64,000 nucleotides of DNA from Flavobacterium glaciei (GCF_003350545.1 NZ_QQBA01000002.1:1-64000), one strand, 5' to 3'; counted from the stretch's first letter, positions 35,189 to 45,124 are shown. The notes: generated by a model not told the origin, from the letters alone. Made by a program: numbers and translations.

Positions 35189-37648
35189 ATGAAAAAAATA
35201 AAATCCGTTTTAATTCTCGTTCTCTTTTTTACTACCCTACTCAGTTTTGCTCAAGCTCCACAAGGACCTGCAGTTCCAAAAATTAAAATAACAGGTAAGG
35301 TAGTTGAGAAAATAAGCAAACAACCACTTGAATACGCTACAATTACTTTTTTAATTCCAAATAATCCAAAACCAGTTGCTGGAGGAATTACAAATCCAAA
35401 TGGTGAATTTGATATTGAGGTTAAACCGGGAATTTATGATATAAAAATTGAATTTATATCTTTCAAAATAAGCGAAATTAAACAGAAAAACCTTCAGAAA
35501 AGTACTAGCTTAGGTATGATTAGTTTAGAGGAAGATGCCAATCAATTAAATGAAGTTGTTATTCGCTCTGAAAAAACTACAGTCGAAATTAAATTAGACA
35601 AAAAAGTTTACAATGTAGGAAGCGATCTTATGGTTAAAGGAGGAACTGTAAGCGACGTTTTGGATAATATACCATCCGTTTCAGTTGATGTTGAAGGAAA
35701 TGTGAGCCTACGAGGAAATGACAATGTAAGAGTTCTTATTGATGGTAGACCTTCAAATGCTATTAACATTGCCGAAGCATTGAGATTGATCCCAGCAGAT
35801 GCGATTGAAAAAGTAGAAGTTATTACCAATCCGTCAGCACGTTATGATGCTGAAGGTGGTGGAGGTTTATTGAATATTATATTGAAAAAAGGTAAAAACC
35901 AAGGATTAAACGGAACATTTATTGCCTCAGCGGGGTATCCTGAAAATTATGGTTTGAGCGGTACAATCAATTATAAGTCAAAAAACTTTAACTTATTTAC
36001 AACTCAAGGAATTAATGATCGTAGCAATCCAGGAAATGCTATAACCAATACGAATTATCTAAACGATAACAATGATATCACTAATTCTGTAAATGAATCT
36101 AGGAAAAATGAAAGATTAAATAAGGGATACAATGGAAACTTTGGTATAGAATGGTACTTGACCGAAAGTACAGCCTGGACCAACACATTTAATTACAGAA
36201 AAAGTAATGGGGATAATGTTGATAATGTCTTTCAAAATAATATTAATGGAGACGGTAGTTTTGACTACAGACGTAATAGGATTAATGAAGAGAGCAGCAA
36301 TAGCGAAAGTGTAGAATTTGCAACAAATTTTACAAAAAAATTCAATAAAGACGGGCATAAATTAACTATTGATGGTTCATTCTCTACTAGTGACGATCTA
36401 AATTATGCTATAATAACAGATCGTGCAACTAATACAACATTAGTAAAATTTGACAATACCATTAACAATCAGACTCAAAATAGAAATTTACTTCAATTGG
36501 ATTATGTATTGCCTTTTGGAAAAGGAAGTCAGTTTGAAGCAGGTTATCGAGGTGATTTCACTGAATTACTTACAGATTACAAAGTTGAAAATGATGGGGT
36601 AATCAATAGAAATTTTACCAATACTTTAGAATATAAGGAGAAAGTAAACGCAGTATATACTCAATATGGAGTGAAAATAAATAAATTTTCAGCACTTTTT
36701 GGATTGCGTTTTGAGGATTCTAATATCGAAATCAATCAATTAGCAACTAATGATTTTAACACAAAAAAGTACAATAATTTTTTTCCAAGTGCTTTCTTTA
36801 CTTACGAAATATCAGATAAGAGCAGTACTTCTGTAAGCTACAGCCGCAGAATACAGAGACCAAGAGGAAGAATGTTAAACCCATTCAGTAACCTATCTAG
36901 TAATATCAACATCTTTGTGGGAAATCCTGATTTAGATCCAGCTTTTACAGATGCACTAGACTTTGGATACATCAAAAGATGGGAAAAACTGACTTTCAAT
37001 ACTTCGTTATATGTAAATAAAACTACTGATGTATTTCAATTTGCAAGAAGAGAATCAGGAGACTTTGTAAACGGAATACCAGTGACAATAAGCTCACCTA
37101 TTAACTTAGCTACGGAATACAGAGCAGGTTTTGAATTTACATTAAACTATTCTCCATACAAATGGTGGAAATTAAATGGTAATTTCAACTTCTTCAGAAA
37201 TGAAACTCAAGGTAACTATGTGTATACTGACTTTAACAACAATGAAATCGTACAAGATTTTAACAACACTGCCTCTTCATGGTTTACTAGAATTACCTCT
37301 AAAATTACTTTACCTTACAAAATAGATTGGCAGACAAACGCGACTTACAACGGACCGCAAAATAATGCTCAAGGAAGAAGTTTAGGTGTTTTTGCAGCAA
37401 ACTTAGCCTTTAGCAAAGATATACTGAAAGACAAAGGAACACTTTCATTTAATATCAGTGACGTTTTTAATTCGAGAAAAAGATTAATGGAAACTTACTT
37501 ACCTCAATTTGCTAATTCATACAGTGAAATGCAGTGGAGAGAAAGACAATTTACACTTTCATTTACGTACCGTATTAACAAACCTAAAAACGAAAGAGAA
37601 CAACCAAGACGAAATCAAGGTGATAATGAAGGAGATTATCAAGGATAA
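35189..37648 (+). CDS. TonB-dependent outer-membrane receptor with CarboxypepD_reg domain
   Basis: 819 residues. Signal peptide to about residue 22 ('FTTLLSFAQA'), carboxypeptidase-regulatory-like domain (about 30-115), plug ('VSDVLDNIPSVSVDVEGNVSLRGNDNVRVLIDG' in part; 'PADAIEKVEVITNPSARYDAEGGGGLLNIILKKG' in part), then a beta-barrel to the C-terminal 'QFTLSFTYRI'. It ends with a Glu/Arg/Asn-rich tail after the barrel. This family (outer membrane beta-barrel protein of the TonB type) takes up unknown ligands. No SusD partner is present. Standalone unit. Confidence 0.92.
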   Translation: MKKIKSVLILVLFFTTLLSFAQAPQGPAVPKIKITGKVVEKISKQPLEYATITFLIPNNPKPVAGGITNPNGEFDIEVKPGIYDIKIEFISFKISEIKQKNLQKSTSLGMISLEEDANQLNEVVIRSEKTTVEIKLDKKVYNVGSDLMVKGGTVSDVLDNIPSVSVDVEGNVSLRGNDNVRVLIDGRPSNAINIAEALRLIPADAIEKVEVITNPSARYDAEGGGGLLNIILKKGKNQGLNGTFIASAGYPENYGLSGTINYKSKNFNLFTTQGINDRSNPGNAITNTNYLNDNNDITNSVNESRKNERLNKGYNGNFGIEWYLTESTAWTNTFNYRKSNGDNVDNVFQNNINGDGSFDYRRNRINEESSNSESVEFATNFTKKFNKDGHKLTIDGSFSTSDDLNYAIITDRATNTTLVKFDNTINNQTQNRNLLQLDYVLPFGKGSQFEAGYRGDFTELLTDYKVENDGVINRNFTNTLEYKEKVNAVYTQYGVKINKFSALFGLRFEDSNIEINQLATNDFNTKKYNNFFPSAFFTYEISDKSSTSVSYSRRIQRPRGRMLNPFSNLSSNINIFVGNPDLDPAFTDALDFGYIKRWEKLTFNTSLYVNKTTDVFQFARRESGDFVNGIPVTISSPINLATEYRAGFEFTLNYSPYKWWKLNGNFNFFRNETQGNYVYTDFNNNEIVQDFNNTASSWFTRITSKITLPYKIDWQTNATYNGPQNNAQGRSLGVFAANLAFSKDILKDKGTLSFNISDVFNSRKRLMETYLPQFANSYSEMQWRERQFTLSFTYRINKPKNEREQPRRNQGDNEGDYQG

Positions 37649-37654
37649 TAAGTT

Positions 37655-37684
37655 AAGGACTCATGAAAATGGGTCCTTTTTTTT
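37655..37684 (+). terminator. Terminator of the TonB-dependent receptor gene
   Basis: AAGGACTCAT-GAAA-ATGGGTCCTT, one G-U pair, followed by T-run. Confidence 0.85.
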
Positions 37685-37730
37685 ATAAATTAAATAGTTA
37701 ATTTATTTATTTGAAAAGTACAAGCATAAA

Positions 37731-37764
37731 AAAAAGGGCCCATAAAATGAGTCCTTTTTTTATT
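37731..37764 (-). terminator. Terminator for the small membrane protein gene
   Basis: A second hairpin (arms GGACTCAT / ATGGGCCC with a mismatch and G-U pairs) with an A-run on the + strand, that is a T-run on the - strand, 12 bases after the stop of the small gene. It resembles the receptor terminator in sequence. Confidence 0.65.
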
Positions 37765-37775
37765 TAACAAAAAGT

Positions 37776-37946
37776 TTAAACTGATTGTTCTTGCTTCTTT
37801 TTTTCTCTTTTCTCTTTGTATGCTTCCCAACTTGCTCCACCTACCCAATAGGATACGAAACCAACTAGAAAAAACATTAACCAAAACCCAATAGTAAGAA
37901 TGGTTAAGAAAAGTAAAAAGCCTAAGTACTGTGAAAATTCAAACAT
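37776..37946 (-). CDS. Small membrane protein (56 residues)
   Basis: Starts at the ATG at 37946 (MFEFSQYLGFLLFL). A longer frame from a TTG at 38003 is rejected because that TTG and the next 20 codons are the promoter itself (TTG-N20-TACATTTG, 37973-38003). One or two membrane segments ('LGFLLFLTILTIGFWLMFFLVGFV' in part), then a Gly-Gly motif and a charged tail 'YKEKREKKKQE'. No known family recognised. The near-perfect promoter and dedicated terminator support a real gene. Confidence 0.7.
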   Translation of the reverse strand: MFEFSQYLGFLLFLTILTIGFWLMFFLVGFVSYWVGGASWEAYKEKREKKKQEQSV

Positions 37947-37972
37947 GTTTTCCGGAATTTTGAATGTAGCCA

Positions 37973-38003
37973 CAAATGTAAGTTTAATTCCTTTTCTTAC
38001 CAA
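37973..38003 (-). promoter_or_regulatory. TTG-N20-TACATTTG promoter of the small membrane protein
   Basis: On the - strand TTG at 38003-38001, 20-base spacer, TACATTTG at 37980-37973. Predicted leader of about 23 bases before the ATG at 37946. Confidence 0.75.
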
Positions 38004-38193
38004 TAAAAAACATAAAAACTATCAACCAATTTTTATAAAAAAGGAATTATCCGTATTTTAGGACTCTGATTCTGGAGCTGTTTTCAGCTGTTCACTTCAA
38101 TCTTTTCTTTTTTAAAGAAAAAAAGAAAAAATTTCCATTCCTGTCAAGTATAAAAAGTAGTATTTGACATTATTATTCCTAAATAACAACAAA

Positions 38194-39591
38194 ATGAAAT
38201 ACAGAATAGAAAAAGACACCATGGGTGAAGTACAGGTTCCTGCTGATAAGTATTGGGGAGCACAAACAGAACGTTCAAGAAACAACTTCAAAATTGGTCC
38301 ATCGGCTTCGATGCCAAAAGAAATTATTGAAGGTTTTGCTTATCTTAAAAAAGCAGCTGCTTATGCCAATTGTGATTTAGGAGTTTTACCAGTCGATAAA
38401 AGAGATGCAATTGGTGCTGTTTGTGATGAAATCCTTGCGGGAAAATTAGATAATGAATTCCCATTAGTGATTTGGCAAACAGGTTCAGGTACACAAAGTA
38501 ACATGAATGTAAACGAAGTTGTAGCAAACCGTGCACAAGTTCTTAAAGGATTCAACATTGGCGAAGGCGAACAATTCATTAAAGCCAATGACGATGTAAA
38601 TAAATCACAATCTTCAAATGACACCTTCCCTACCGGTATGCACATAGCAGCCTACAAAGCAGTTGTTGAAGTTAGCATTCCAGGAGTAGAAAAACTAAGA
38701 GATACACTTCATGCAAAAGCAATTAAATTCAATAATTTGGTCAAAATAGGTCGTACACACTTAATGGATGCTACGCCACTTACATTAGGACAGGAAATTT
38801 CAGGATATGTAGCACAATTAAACTACGGATTGAAAGCTGTCAAAAATACTTTAGCTCACTTATCAGAAGTCGCTTTAGGGGGAACTGCTGTAGGAACTGG
38901 ATTAAATACTCCAGAAGGATATGACGTAAAAGTGGCTGAATATATTGCTGAATTTACAGGACATCCATTTGTAACTGCCGAAAATAAATTTGAAGCGCTT
39001 GCTGCACACGATGCCATCGTAGAAACTCATGGAGCATTAAAACAACTGGCGGTTTCTTTGAACAAAATTGCTAATGATGTTCTCATGCTTGCTTCTGGAC
39101 CACGTTCCGGAATTGGAGAAATCCTCATTCCAGAAAACGAGCCAGGATCTTCAATCATGCCAGGAAAAGTAAACCCAACACAGTGTGAAGCATTGACTAT
39201 GGTTTGCGCTCAAGTTATGGGGAATGATGTTGCAATCTCTATTGGAGGAATGCAAGGTCATTATGAGCTGAATGTTTTCAAACCATTGATGGCTGCAAAT
39301 TTCATACAATCAGCTAGATTACTTGGTGATGCTTGTATGTCTTTTGACGAACATTGTGCACAAGGTATCGAACCTAACTACAAACGCATCAAAGAATTGG
39401 TTGACAACTCATTAATGTTAGTTACTGCATTGAATACTAAAATAGGATATTACAAATCCGCTGAAATTGCACAAACGGCACATAAAAACGGCACAACACT
39501 TAAAGAAGAAGCTGTACGATTAGGATACGTTACTCCAGAAGATTTTGATGCTTGGGTTAAACCCGAAGAAATGGTAGGAAGTCTTAAATAA
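38194..39591 (+). CDS. fumC: Class II fumarate hydratase
   Basis: 465 residues from the ATG at 38194 ([16 protein letters not shown]); a longer frame starting ten codons earlier is rejected as it lacks conservation. Interconverts fumarate and malate in the TCA cycle. Motifs: '[24 protein letters not shown]' (part), '[15 protein letters not shown]' (about 98-112), '[14 protein letters not shown]' and the signature '[15 protein letters not shown]' (about 317-331). Cytoplasmic tetramer, iron-independent. Ends with a hairpin terminator. Confidence 0.95.
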   Translation: MKYRIEKDTMGEVQVPADKYWGAQTERSRNNFKIGPSASMPKEIIEGFAYLKKAAAYANCDLGVLPVDKRDAIGAVCDEILAGKLDNEFPLVIWQTGSGTQSNMNVNEVVANRAQVLKGFNIGEGEQFIKANDDVNKSQSSNDTFPTGMHIAAYKAVVEVSIPGVEKLRDTLHAKAIKFNNLVKIGRTHLMDATPLTLGQEISGYVAQLNYGLKAVKNTLAHLSEVALGGTAVGTGLNTPEGYDVKVAEYIAEFTGHPFVTAENKFEALAAHDAIVETHGALKQLAVSLNKIANDVLMLASGPRSGIGEILIPENEPGSSIMPGKVNPTQCEALTMVCAQVMGNDVAISIGGMQGHYELNVFKPLMAANFIQSARLLGDACMSFDEHCAQGIEPNYKRIKELVDNSLMLVTALNTKIGYYKSAEIAQTAHKNGTTLKEEAVRLGYVTPEDFDAWVKPEEMVGSLK

Positions 39592-39592
39592 T

Positions 39593-39619
39593 TAATTATC
39601 AATGACATATTGATAATTA
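39593..39619 (+). repeat. Small A/T palindrome after fumC
   Basis: 11-bp stem (TAATTATCAAT with ATTGATAATTA) around a 5-base loop, starting at the fumC stop codon. Possibly an mRNA 3'-end structure upstream of the true terminator. Confidence 0.5.
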
Positions 39620-39633
39620 TGAGTAATAAATTA

Positions 39634-39671
39634 ATAATCCTGCAATGTTTAACGTTGCAGGATTATTTTAT
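39634..39671 (+). terminator. Terminator of fumC
   Basis: 12-bp stem ATAATCCTGCAA/TTGCAGGATTAT, extended inside by two more pairs, followed by TTTTATTTTT. Confidence 0.88.
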
Positions 39672-39694
39672 TTTTAAGAAGATAATAAATACTA

Positions 39695-40693
39695 TTATAT
39701 TGTATCGATAACTTCTTTCATTATTCGAATGCTTTTCAATTTATCGTCGTGATTAAAAATTGGACTGGTAATGATCAATTCATCTATTTTAGTGTAATCA
39801 ATAAACTGTTTTAATTCAGTCACTAATTTTTCTTTACTCCCTACAAAAGAACAAGCAGTCATTTGATTGACATGAAAATGTTCTTCTTCGCTCATAATTC
39901 CATCGAGGGAATCAACTGGAGGTTGCAATGGTTTTCTATCATTCCGAATTAAATTCAGAAACATCTGAGTCAAACTCGTCGACAATTTTTCGGCATCATC
40001 ATCCGTATCGGCAGCAATAGCATTTACACAAGCCATCGTTTTGGGTTGGTCTAAATATTCTGAAGGTTCAAAATTATCTCTATAAAACTGAAATGCCTGA
40101 TACATCTGTTTTGGTGCAAAATGTCCTGCAAAAGCATACGGTAATCCATTGGCAGCAGCTAAAGCAGCACTATCCATACTAGATCCTAATATCCAAATAG
40201 GAACTTTAATCCCTTCAGCAGGAAAAGCACGTACTTTTGAATTAGCATTATCCACCGAGAAAAACTCCTGTAACGCGGCCACATTTTGAGGAAATCGCTG
40301 TGATTGCTCAAAGAAATCTTTCCGAATCGCCTGTGCGGTTAATCCATCTGTTCCTGGTGCTCTTCCTAATCCTAAATCAATACGGTTGGGATATAGTAAT
40401 TCGAGTGTGCCAAATTGTTCTGCAATAATCAAAGGAGCATGATTGGGTAACATAATACCTCCTGAACCTACTCTAATATTCTTGGTTTGACTGGCAATAT
40501 AACCAATCAATACAACCGTTGCACTGCTGGCAACATGAGCCATATTATGATGTTCGGCCAACCAAAAACGGCTGTACCCTAAACTGTCAGCCAATTGCGC
40601 TAGTGCTTTTGTTTTTTGTAATGTTTCGCTTGCATTACTATTTTCGGTAATTATCGCTAATTCTAGTAAGGAAATTGGAATATTTTTTGACAT
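39695..40693 (-). CDS. LLM-class flavin-dependent oxidoreductase
   Basis: 332 residues from the ATG at 40693 (MSKNIPISLLELAII); the TTG 11 codons earlier overlaps the promoter at 40714-40741. Bacterial-luciferase-like fold: 'SRFWLAEHHNMAHVASSATVVLIGYIA' (part), 'RVGSGGIMLPNHAPLIIAEQFGTLE' (part), 'RIDLGLGRAPGTDG' and 'IWILGSSMDSAALAA'. It matches the MsnO8-like subgroup. Uses reduced flavin; substrate unknown. It stands alone, next to the convergent fumC. Confidence 0.88.
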   Translation of the reverse strand: MSKNIPISLLELAIITENSNASETLQKTKALAQLADSLGYSRFWLAEHHNMAHVASSATVVLIGYIASQTKNIRVGSGGIMLPNHAPLIIAEQFGTLELLYPNRIDLGLGRAPGTDGLTAQAIRKDFFEQSQRFPQNVAALQEFFSVDNANSKVRAFPAEGIKVPIWILGSSMDSAALAAANGLPYAFAGHFAPKQMYQAFQFYRDNFEPSEYLDQPKTMACVNAIAADTDDDAEKLSTSLTQMFLNLIRNDRKPLQPPVDSLDGIMSEEEHFHVNQMTACSFVGSKEKLVTELKQFIDYTKIDELIITSPIFNHDDKLKSIRIMKEVIDTI

Positions 40694-40713
40694 TATAAAT
40701 TTCAAATTTTGAA

Positions 40714-40741
40714 CAAAATTAGGCAATTACAATCGAGTCAA
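40714..40741 (-). promoter_or_regulatory. TTG-N17-TAATTTTG promoter of the LLM oxidoreductase
   Basis: On the - strand TTG at 40741-40739, 17-base spacer, TAATTTTG at 40721-40714; the ATG at 40693 lies 21 bases downstream. Confidence 0.65.
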
Positions 40742-40864
40742 AAATTGTGCGGTGTTAATTGATTTATAATATTTCAAATGTAAAACATATTTTCAGCCAC
40801 TAATTTGAATAAAAAAACCTGCAACATTACATTACAGGTTTAAAAAATCATCTAAAAACAGGTC

Positions 40865-42067
40865 TTATTTCCCATCGACAAAATCTTGTAAATAGCTAAA
40901 TCTTGATGTTAGTTTTCCATTTTCAGTAATTTTGGCTCTTTGTAAAATCCCATCTTTATCACCATTGAAAAATGCAGGTATTACATGTTGCATAAACATT
41001 TCTCCAAATCCTTCACTAGCGTCTTTTGGCAACTCACATGGTAGGTTATCGACTGCCATTACTACAATTGCTGCAGGATGAAAAACATCAACTTCCTTAT
41101 CCTCACTAGGCAAATACCCATATAAAGGTTCAGCAATTGTTGATGATCTTAGGGTGCAAGCTATTGGACCATTAACATCACAGGAAACATCAGCGACAAT
41201 CTTAATTTTACAATCTTTAGATTGTAGCATTTCACGAGTCAAAATTACTGGAGCTTCATTGGCATAAAAATGTCCTGTGATATAAACATCAGAAACTTTA
41301 GTAAATCGTTCAAAGTCAGAAATGTATTCTTTTGGGTTGTGATAAAAATCAGTAAAATCTAATACTTTACCATCCATGCGTTTGTTGTAATCCAAGACAT
41401 CTATTTGAGTATAAACCGGCTGAGTGTAGTTTTTCGATAAATAATTCTCTACTGAAACTTCCTTAATTTTTATGGCATCCAAAATCTCTTTTGCACCATT
41501 ACCTACTTTTCCTGATCCCGTAATTACAAATTTCAAGGGAGGCAAAACCACTCTTTTTAAATGTGTAATTAATGCTTCTTTTCCGGATAATGTTTCTGCT
41601 TTTGGTAATTTAAACAATTCAAATTTGATTCCAAAAGCACGAATGCTATTATAAGTCCCCACTATACCAGCATAACGGCCAAAACCAATTAACCTGCGAT
41701 TATGCGAATCTACAATTGTTTCATGATCATATAAATCAATATTTTTTTCTAAAACTGCTTGCAATAATTTTCTGTTGTAAGGTTGTTTTTTTATGGTATG
41801 CGAAAAAAAGAAATAGGCTTTGTTAGGAATTAAATTTTCTACTGGAACTTCTTTAACACCAAATAAAACATCACAATCAGTTACATCATCAGTTACTTCA
41901 ATTCCAAAACTTTTATATTGATTATCCGTAAACACTCTAATATCTGAACTTTCTACTTTGATAGAAGTACCTTCATACAGCTGTTTTAATCTAGCTAATT
42001 CATCTGGTGAGAAAATAACTCTTCTGTCTGGCGGGTTTTTTCTCTCTTTTAAAATTCCGAATCTCAT
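40865..42067 (-). CDS. Saccharopine dehydrogenase-like (LYS1/AlaDH-PNT type) NAD-dependent dehydrogenase
   Basis: 400 residues. N-terminal alanine dehydrogenase/PNT-like domain starts 'MRFGILKERKNPPDRRVIFSP', with 'HTIKKQPYNRKLLQAVL' near 90; the Rossmann segment is 'VITGSGKVGNGAKEIL' (about 180-195), and 'IVADVSCDVNGPIACT' and 'AVDNLPCELPKDASEGFGEM' (near 345) are typical of the lysine-forming saccharopine dehydrogenase group. In bacteria without the aminoadipate pathway such proteins probably act on another amino acid or in lysine breakdown. Single gene; function by family only. Confidence 0.8.
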   Translation of the reverse strand: MRFGILKERKNPPDRRVIFSPDELARLKQLYEGTSIKVESSDIRVFTDNQYKSFGIEVTDDVTDCDVLFGVKEVPVENLIPNKAYFFFSHTIKKQPYNRKLLQAVLEKNIDLYDHETIVDSHNRRLIGFGRYAGIVGTYNSIRAFGIKFELFKLPKAETLSGKEALITHLKRVVLPPLKFVITGSGKVGNGAKEILDAIKIKEVSVENYLSKNYTQPVYTQIDVLDYNKRMDGKVLDFTDFYHNPKEYISDFERFTKVSDVYITGHFYANEAPVILTREMLQSKDCKIKIVADVSCDVNGPIACTLRSSTIAEPLYGYLPSEDKEVDVFHPAAIVVMAVDNLPCELPKDASEGFGEMFMQHVIPAFFNGDKDGILQRAKITENGKLTSRFSYLQDFVDGK

Positions 42068-42286
42068 ATGTATATACTTTTGATTTGATTTATTATAACT
42101 TTATTTAATTTATTTGTTACAAATATAACAATTTAAACAAAATTCAGTTAATTTTTTTTTAATTTAAACAAACTTGAAACTACTATTAGCTGATGTACAA
42201 AATGATACGAAAAAGCAGCCTTGGAGTTACTAATAAAATAGTGTTAAGGTTTAGAAAAAACAACGTATCAAAAGACATTGATTCTA

Positions 42287-42294
42287 TATATTTG
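42287..42294 (+). promoter_or_regulatory. -7 element (TATATTTG) for the serine hydrolase
   Basis: TATATTTG matches TAnnTTTG, 20 bases before the ATG at 42314. This argues against the longer TTG-started frame at 42278, which lies upstream of it. Confidence 0.55.
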
Positions 42295-42313
42295 CCTTTC
42301 TAGCACTACAGAA

Positions 42314-43513
42314 ATGATTTTTATAAAAAAAACAAAGATACTATATATTTTCCTCCTCTTTTTAGTTTTAAGCTCTTGCAATAAAGAGAAAAAGAAAGTT
42401 GAAATAAGTGATGCCCAACTCCCAAAGAGTACATTACCTAAAATGAAGCCGTTAGGTAATCCTGAGGCCAAACTTACTGCTGAATACATCAATTCAAAAA
42501 AACAAGAAATAGATTCTTTCTATAAAAAAAACTGGCCTAATAACAGCGCCAACGGGAGCTTTTTAGTTGCTAAAAACGGCCAAATTATATATGAGAAATA
42601 TGAAGGCTACTCTAATTTTAGAGATAAAACATTAATTACTAAGTCTACTCCTTTACATATTGCATCTGTAAGTAAGGTTATAACGGCAACCGCTATTTTA
42701 AAATTAGTAAATGCTAAACGAATCGAATTAGATCAGAAGGTCAACACAATCTTGAAAGAGTTTCCTTATCCAGATGTAACCATAAGGACATTATTGAATC
42801 ATAGAAGTGGAATGCGTCATTATGCCTATTTTACAGATCGTGACAAAACCATCTGGGACAGACACAACATATTGACCAATCAAGACATACTTACAATAAT
42901 GGCTACAAAAGATATCGGTTTAGAATTCAAAACAGATACCCGTTTCAGTTATTGTAATACTAATTATGCGATGCTGGCATTAGTTATTGAAAAAATTACA
43001 AAACTTCCGTACAAAGAGGCCATGAAACAAATCATTTTCGAGCCACTTGGCATGAAAAATACTTACGTTTTTGACTACGAAAAAGATAAAGATACAGCAG
43101 TAACTTCCTATAAAGGCAACAAAGTAGAAATAGGAAAAGATTATTTAGATGCCATTTATGGAGATAAGAATATCTACTCTACACCGCGTGATTTATTGAA
43201 ATTTGACAGAGCCAGAAACAATTCGGCTTTTTTAACGGCAGACCTTCAAAGTCAAGTATATAAACCATACAGTAATGAACGTAAAGGAACAAAAAATTAT
43301 GGTCTAGGAATTCGGATGGTGAACTGGGAAACAGGACAAAATTTTTATTTCCACAATGGCTGGTGGCATGGTAATACTTCTTCTTATATAACGTTAAGAA
43401 AAGAAGGTGTTACTATAATAGCACTTTCAAATAAATTTACCCGAAAAACCTATGATATTAGGAAACTAGCAACTCTATTTGGCGACTATCCATTCCGATT
43501 AAAAGACGAATAA
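42314..43513 (+). CDS. Serine hydrolase lipoprotein (class C beta-lactamase fold)
   Basis: 399 residues from the ATG at 42314. Lipoprotein signal with lipobox 'LVLSSC' (Cys about 22). The beta-lactamase class C / esterase fold shows 'HIASVSKVITATAIL' (SxxK nucleophile, SVSK about 106-109), 'FSYCNTNYAMLALVIE' (YxN, YCN) and 'FYFHNGWWHGNTSS' near the third-motif position. Members are beta-lactamases, esterases or D-amino-acid peptidases; it is not evidently a resistance enzyme. Anchored at the periplasmic side or the outer membrane. Ends just before the ssrA promoter. Confidence 0.9.
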   Translation: MIFIKKTKILYIFLLFLVLSSCNKEKKKVEISDAQLPKSTLPKMKPLGNPEAKLTAEYINSKKQEIDSFYKKNWPNNSANGSFLVAKNGQIIYEKYEGYSNFRDKTLITKSTPLHIASVSKVITATAILKLVNAKRIELDQKVNTILKEFPYPDVTIRTLLNHRSGMRHYAYFTDRDKTIWDRHNILTNQDILTIMATKDIGLEFKTDTRFSYCNTNYAMLALVIEKITKLPYKEAMKQIIFEPLGMKNTYVFDYEKDKDTAVTSYKGNKVEIGKDYLDAIYGDKNIYSTPRDLLKFDRARNNSAFLTADLQSQVYKPYSNERKGTKNYGLGIRMVNWETGQNFYFHNGWWHGNTSSYITLRKEGVTIIALSNKFTRKTYDIRKLATLFGDYPFRLKDE

Positions 43514-43574
43514 AAAAGGTATGATTTTTGAAATAGTGTTTCTAATTCTACATCAGTAGTTCAGATAAAAAGTG

Positions 43575-43582
43575 TACATTTG
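43575..43582 (+). promoter_or_regulatory. -7 element (TACATTTG) for ssrA
   Basis: TACATTTG matches TAnnTTTG, about 40 bases before the mature tmRNA 5' end, leaving a short leader to be removed. Confidence 0.6.
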
Positions 43583-43621
43583 CAAACTCAAAATTAGGGT
43601 TGGGATTTTGAAATAAAAAAA

Positions 43622-44015
43622 GGGGTCGACTGGTTTTGACAGCAAGTCGAATTGATTAGTAAGCACGTCGAGCATTGAGACCTTGCTCGTAAATATAAGA
43701 TCTTACAATTTTACACGGCGAAAATAACTACGCTTTAGCTGCATAATCCGAATTATAGTACGATTACGCCACGTTCCTATCAGATAGGAAAGCTGGATTC
43801 TCCTTGAAAGCCTTGGTTTGTGGCGTTCAGTTTAGGGGAACCGTAAAAATAAACCTAGATTTCCATGAGCTTCGGGTGGATTTCAAAATTAAGAAGATAA
43901 GTATTGTGTGGCTGTTTCTGGCCTAGCACATTATCGAAAATTCAATCAGGAAATAAACGCGTAGAAAGCTTCTTAGTTGCTTGTTTGGACCCGGGTTCGA
44001 TTCCCGGCGACTCCA
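43622..44015 (+). ncRNA. ssrA: tmRNA (ssrA)
   Basis: 394 bases. 5' GGGGTCGAC and 3' GGCGACTCC form the 7-bp acceptor stem, and GGTTCGATTCC is the T-arm. The tag frame at 43717-43746 reads GENNYALAA then TAA. The terminal CCA is not encoded: after the discriminator A comes CAAA. One-piece (not permuted). Rescues stalled ribosomes by adding the degradation tag. Confidence 0.95.
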
Positions 44016-44021
44016 CAAAAC

Positions 44022-44065
44022 AAAACCGTAATCACTTACTCAATAAGTGTTTACGGTTTTTTTTA
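44022..44065 (+). terminator. Terminator of ssrA
   Basis: AAAACCGTAA/TTACGGTTTT 10-bp stem plus an inner CACTTA/TAAGTG stem, followed by a T-run. Confidence 0.9.
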
Positions 44066-44278
44066 TTTACAACATTCCCCATGTTTTAGTATGTTCAAAA
44101 TAGGCAAATATTTTTATATTAAATTCTTGCCGTTTCTCCAGAAATTTATTTCTTCATTCGGATTTTATGTTTCCTACAGTAATTGCTCTTAAAGTTTTAC
44201 TGTTACATGAATATAAAATATCAACACTTGCTTTAATTTTTAAATTTTGTAGTTTTACCCGACTATATTGAACTTTGC

Positions 44279-45124
44279 ATGAAACTTAAACCTATCAACA
44301 TTCCTCCTTTACCAGCCGTACTTTTAGCAATAATAAGTGTGCAATCTGGAGCAGCTATAGCTAAAGGTCTTTTTCCAGCTATAGGTGCTGCAGGAACTGC
44401 TTCATTGAGGATTGGTATTTCAGCATTGATACTATTGGCAGTTTACAGGCCAAACCTAAAAAAAATAACTGCAAACCAATGGAAATTGGTAATTCCTTAC
44501 GGTTTGTCTCTGGGAGCTATGAATTTAATTTTTTATCTATCAATTGAAAGAATTCCCATAGGACTTGCAGTAACACTTGAATTTATCGGTCCTTTATTCG
44601 TAGCTGTTTTCGGTTCTAAGCGCATTATTGATTTTTTTTGGGTACTTCTTGCAGCAGCAGGAATTGTTTTGATTGCTCCTTGGTCAAATAATGGATTGGA
44701 TATTTTGGGAGTACTTTTTGCGCTTTTAGCTGGTGCGCTTTGGGCGGCATATATAGTATTGGGAGGGAAAATTTCTAAAATAATGAAAGGTGGAGAAGCA
44801 GTTACTGTAGGAATGTTATTTGGATCTATGCTTATAGTTCCTTTTGGCATTCTAGGAAATGGCTTGAGTAACCTTACACCTCAACTATTAGGTTTAGGAG
44901 TAGCACTTGCTCTATTATCCAGCGCAATTCCTTTTACATTAGAAATGAAAGCGCTCAAACAACTTCCCGCTCGCACCTTTAGTATATTAATGAGTTTAGA
45001 ACCTGCTGCTGCTTCAATTTGTGCTTTTATATTTTTGCAAGAATACCTTACTTTTAATGAAGTTTTAGCGGTTATTTTTGTAATAATAGCTTCTGCGGGA
45101 TCTACAATTACATCAAAAAGATAA
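44279..45124 (+). CDS. EamA-family transporter (RhtA-like)
   Basis: 281 residues with ten predicted membrane segments in two EamA repeats. 'AGTASLRIGISALILLAVYRP', 'FYLSIERIPIGLAVTLEFIGPL' (quoted in part) and 'EMKALKQLPARTFSILMSLEPA' (part) match RhtA/threonine-homoserine exporters. The exact substrate is unknown. It lies just upstream of the sulfur module; no CRP-type site precedes it, so it is probably not part of that regulon. Confidence 0.88.
   Translation: MKLKPINIPPLPAVLLAIISVQSGAAIAKGLFPAIGAAGTASLRIGISALILLAVYRPNLKKITANQWKLVIPYGLSLGAMNLIFYLSIERIPIGLAVTLEFIGPLFVAVFGSKRIIDFFWVLLAAAGIVLIAPWSNNGLDILGVLFALLAGALWAAYIVLGGKISKIMKGGEAVTVGMLFGSMLIVPFGILGNGLSNLTPQLLGLGVALALLSSAIPFTLEMKALKQLPARTFSILMSLEPAAASICAFIFLQEYLTFNEVLAVIFVIIASAGSTITSKR

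Noticed and set aside
43904..44192. Open frames of 61 and 71 codons
   Set aside because: They overlap the tmRNA gene and its terminator; the translations come from the structured RNA.
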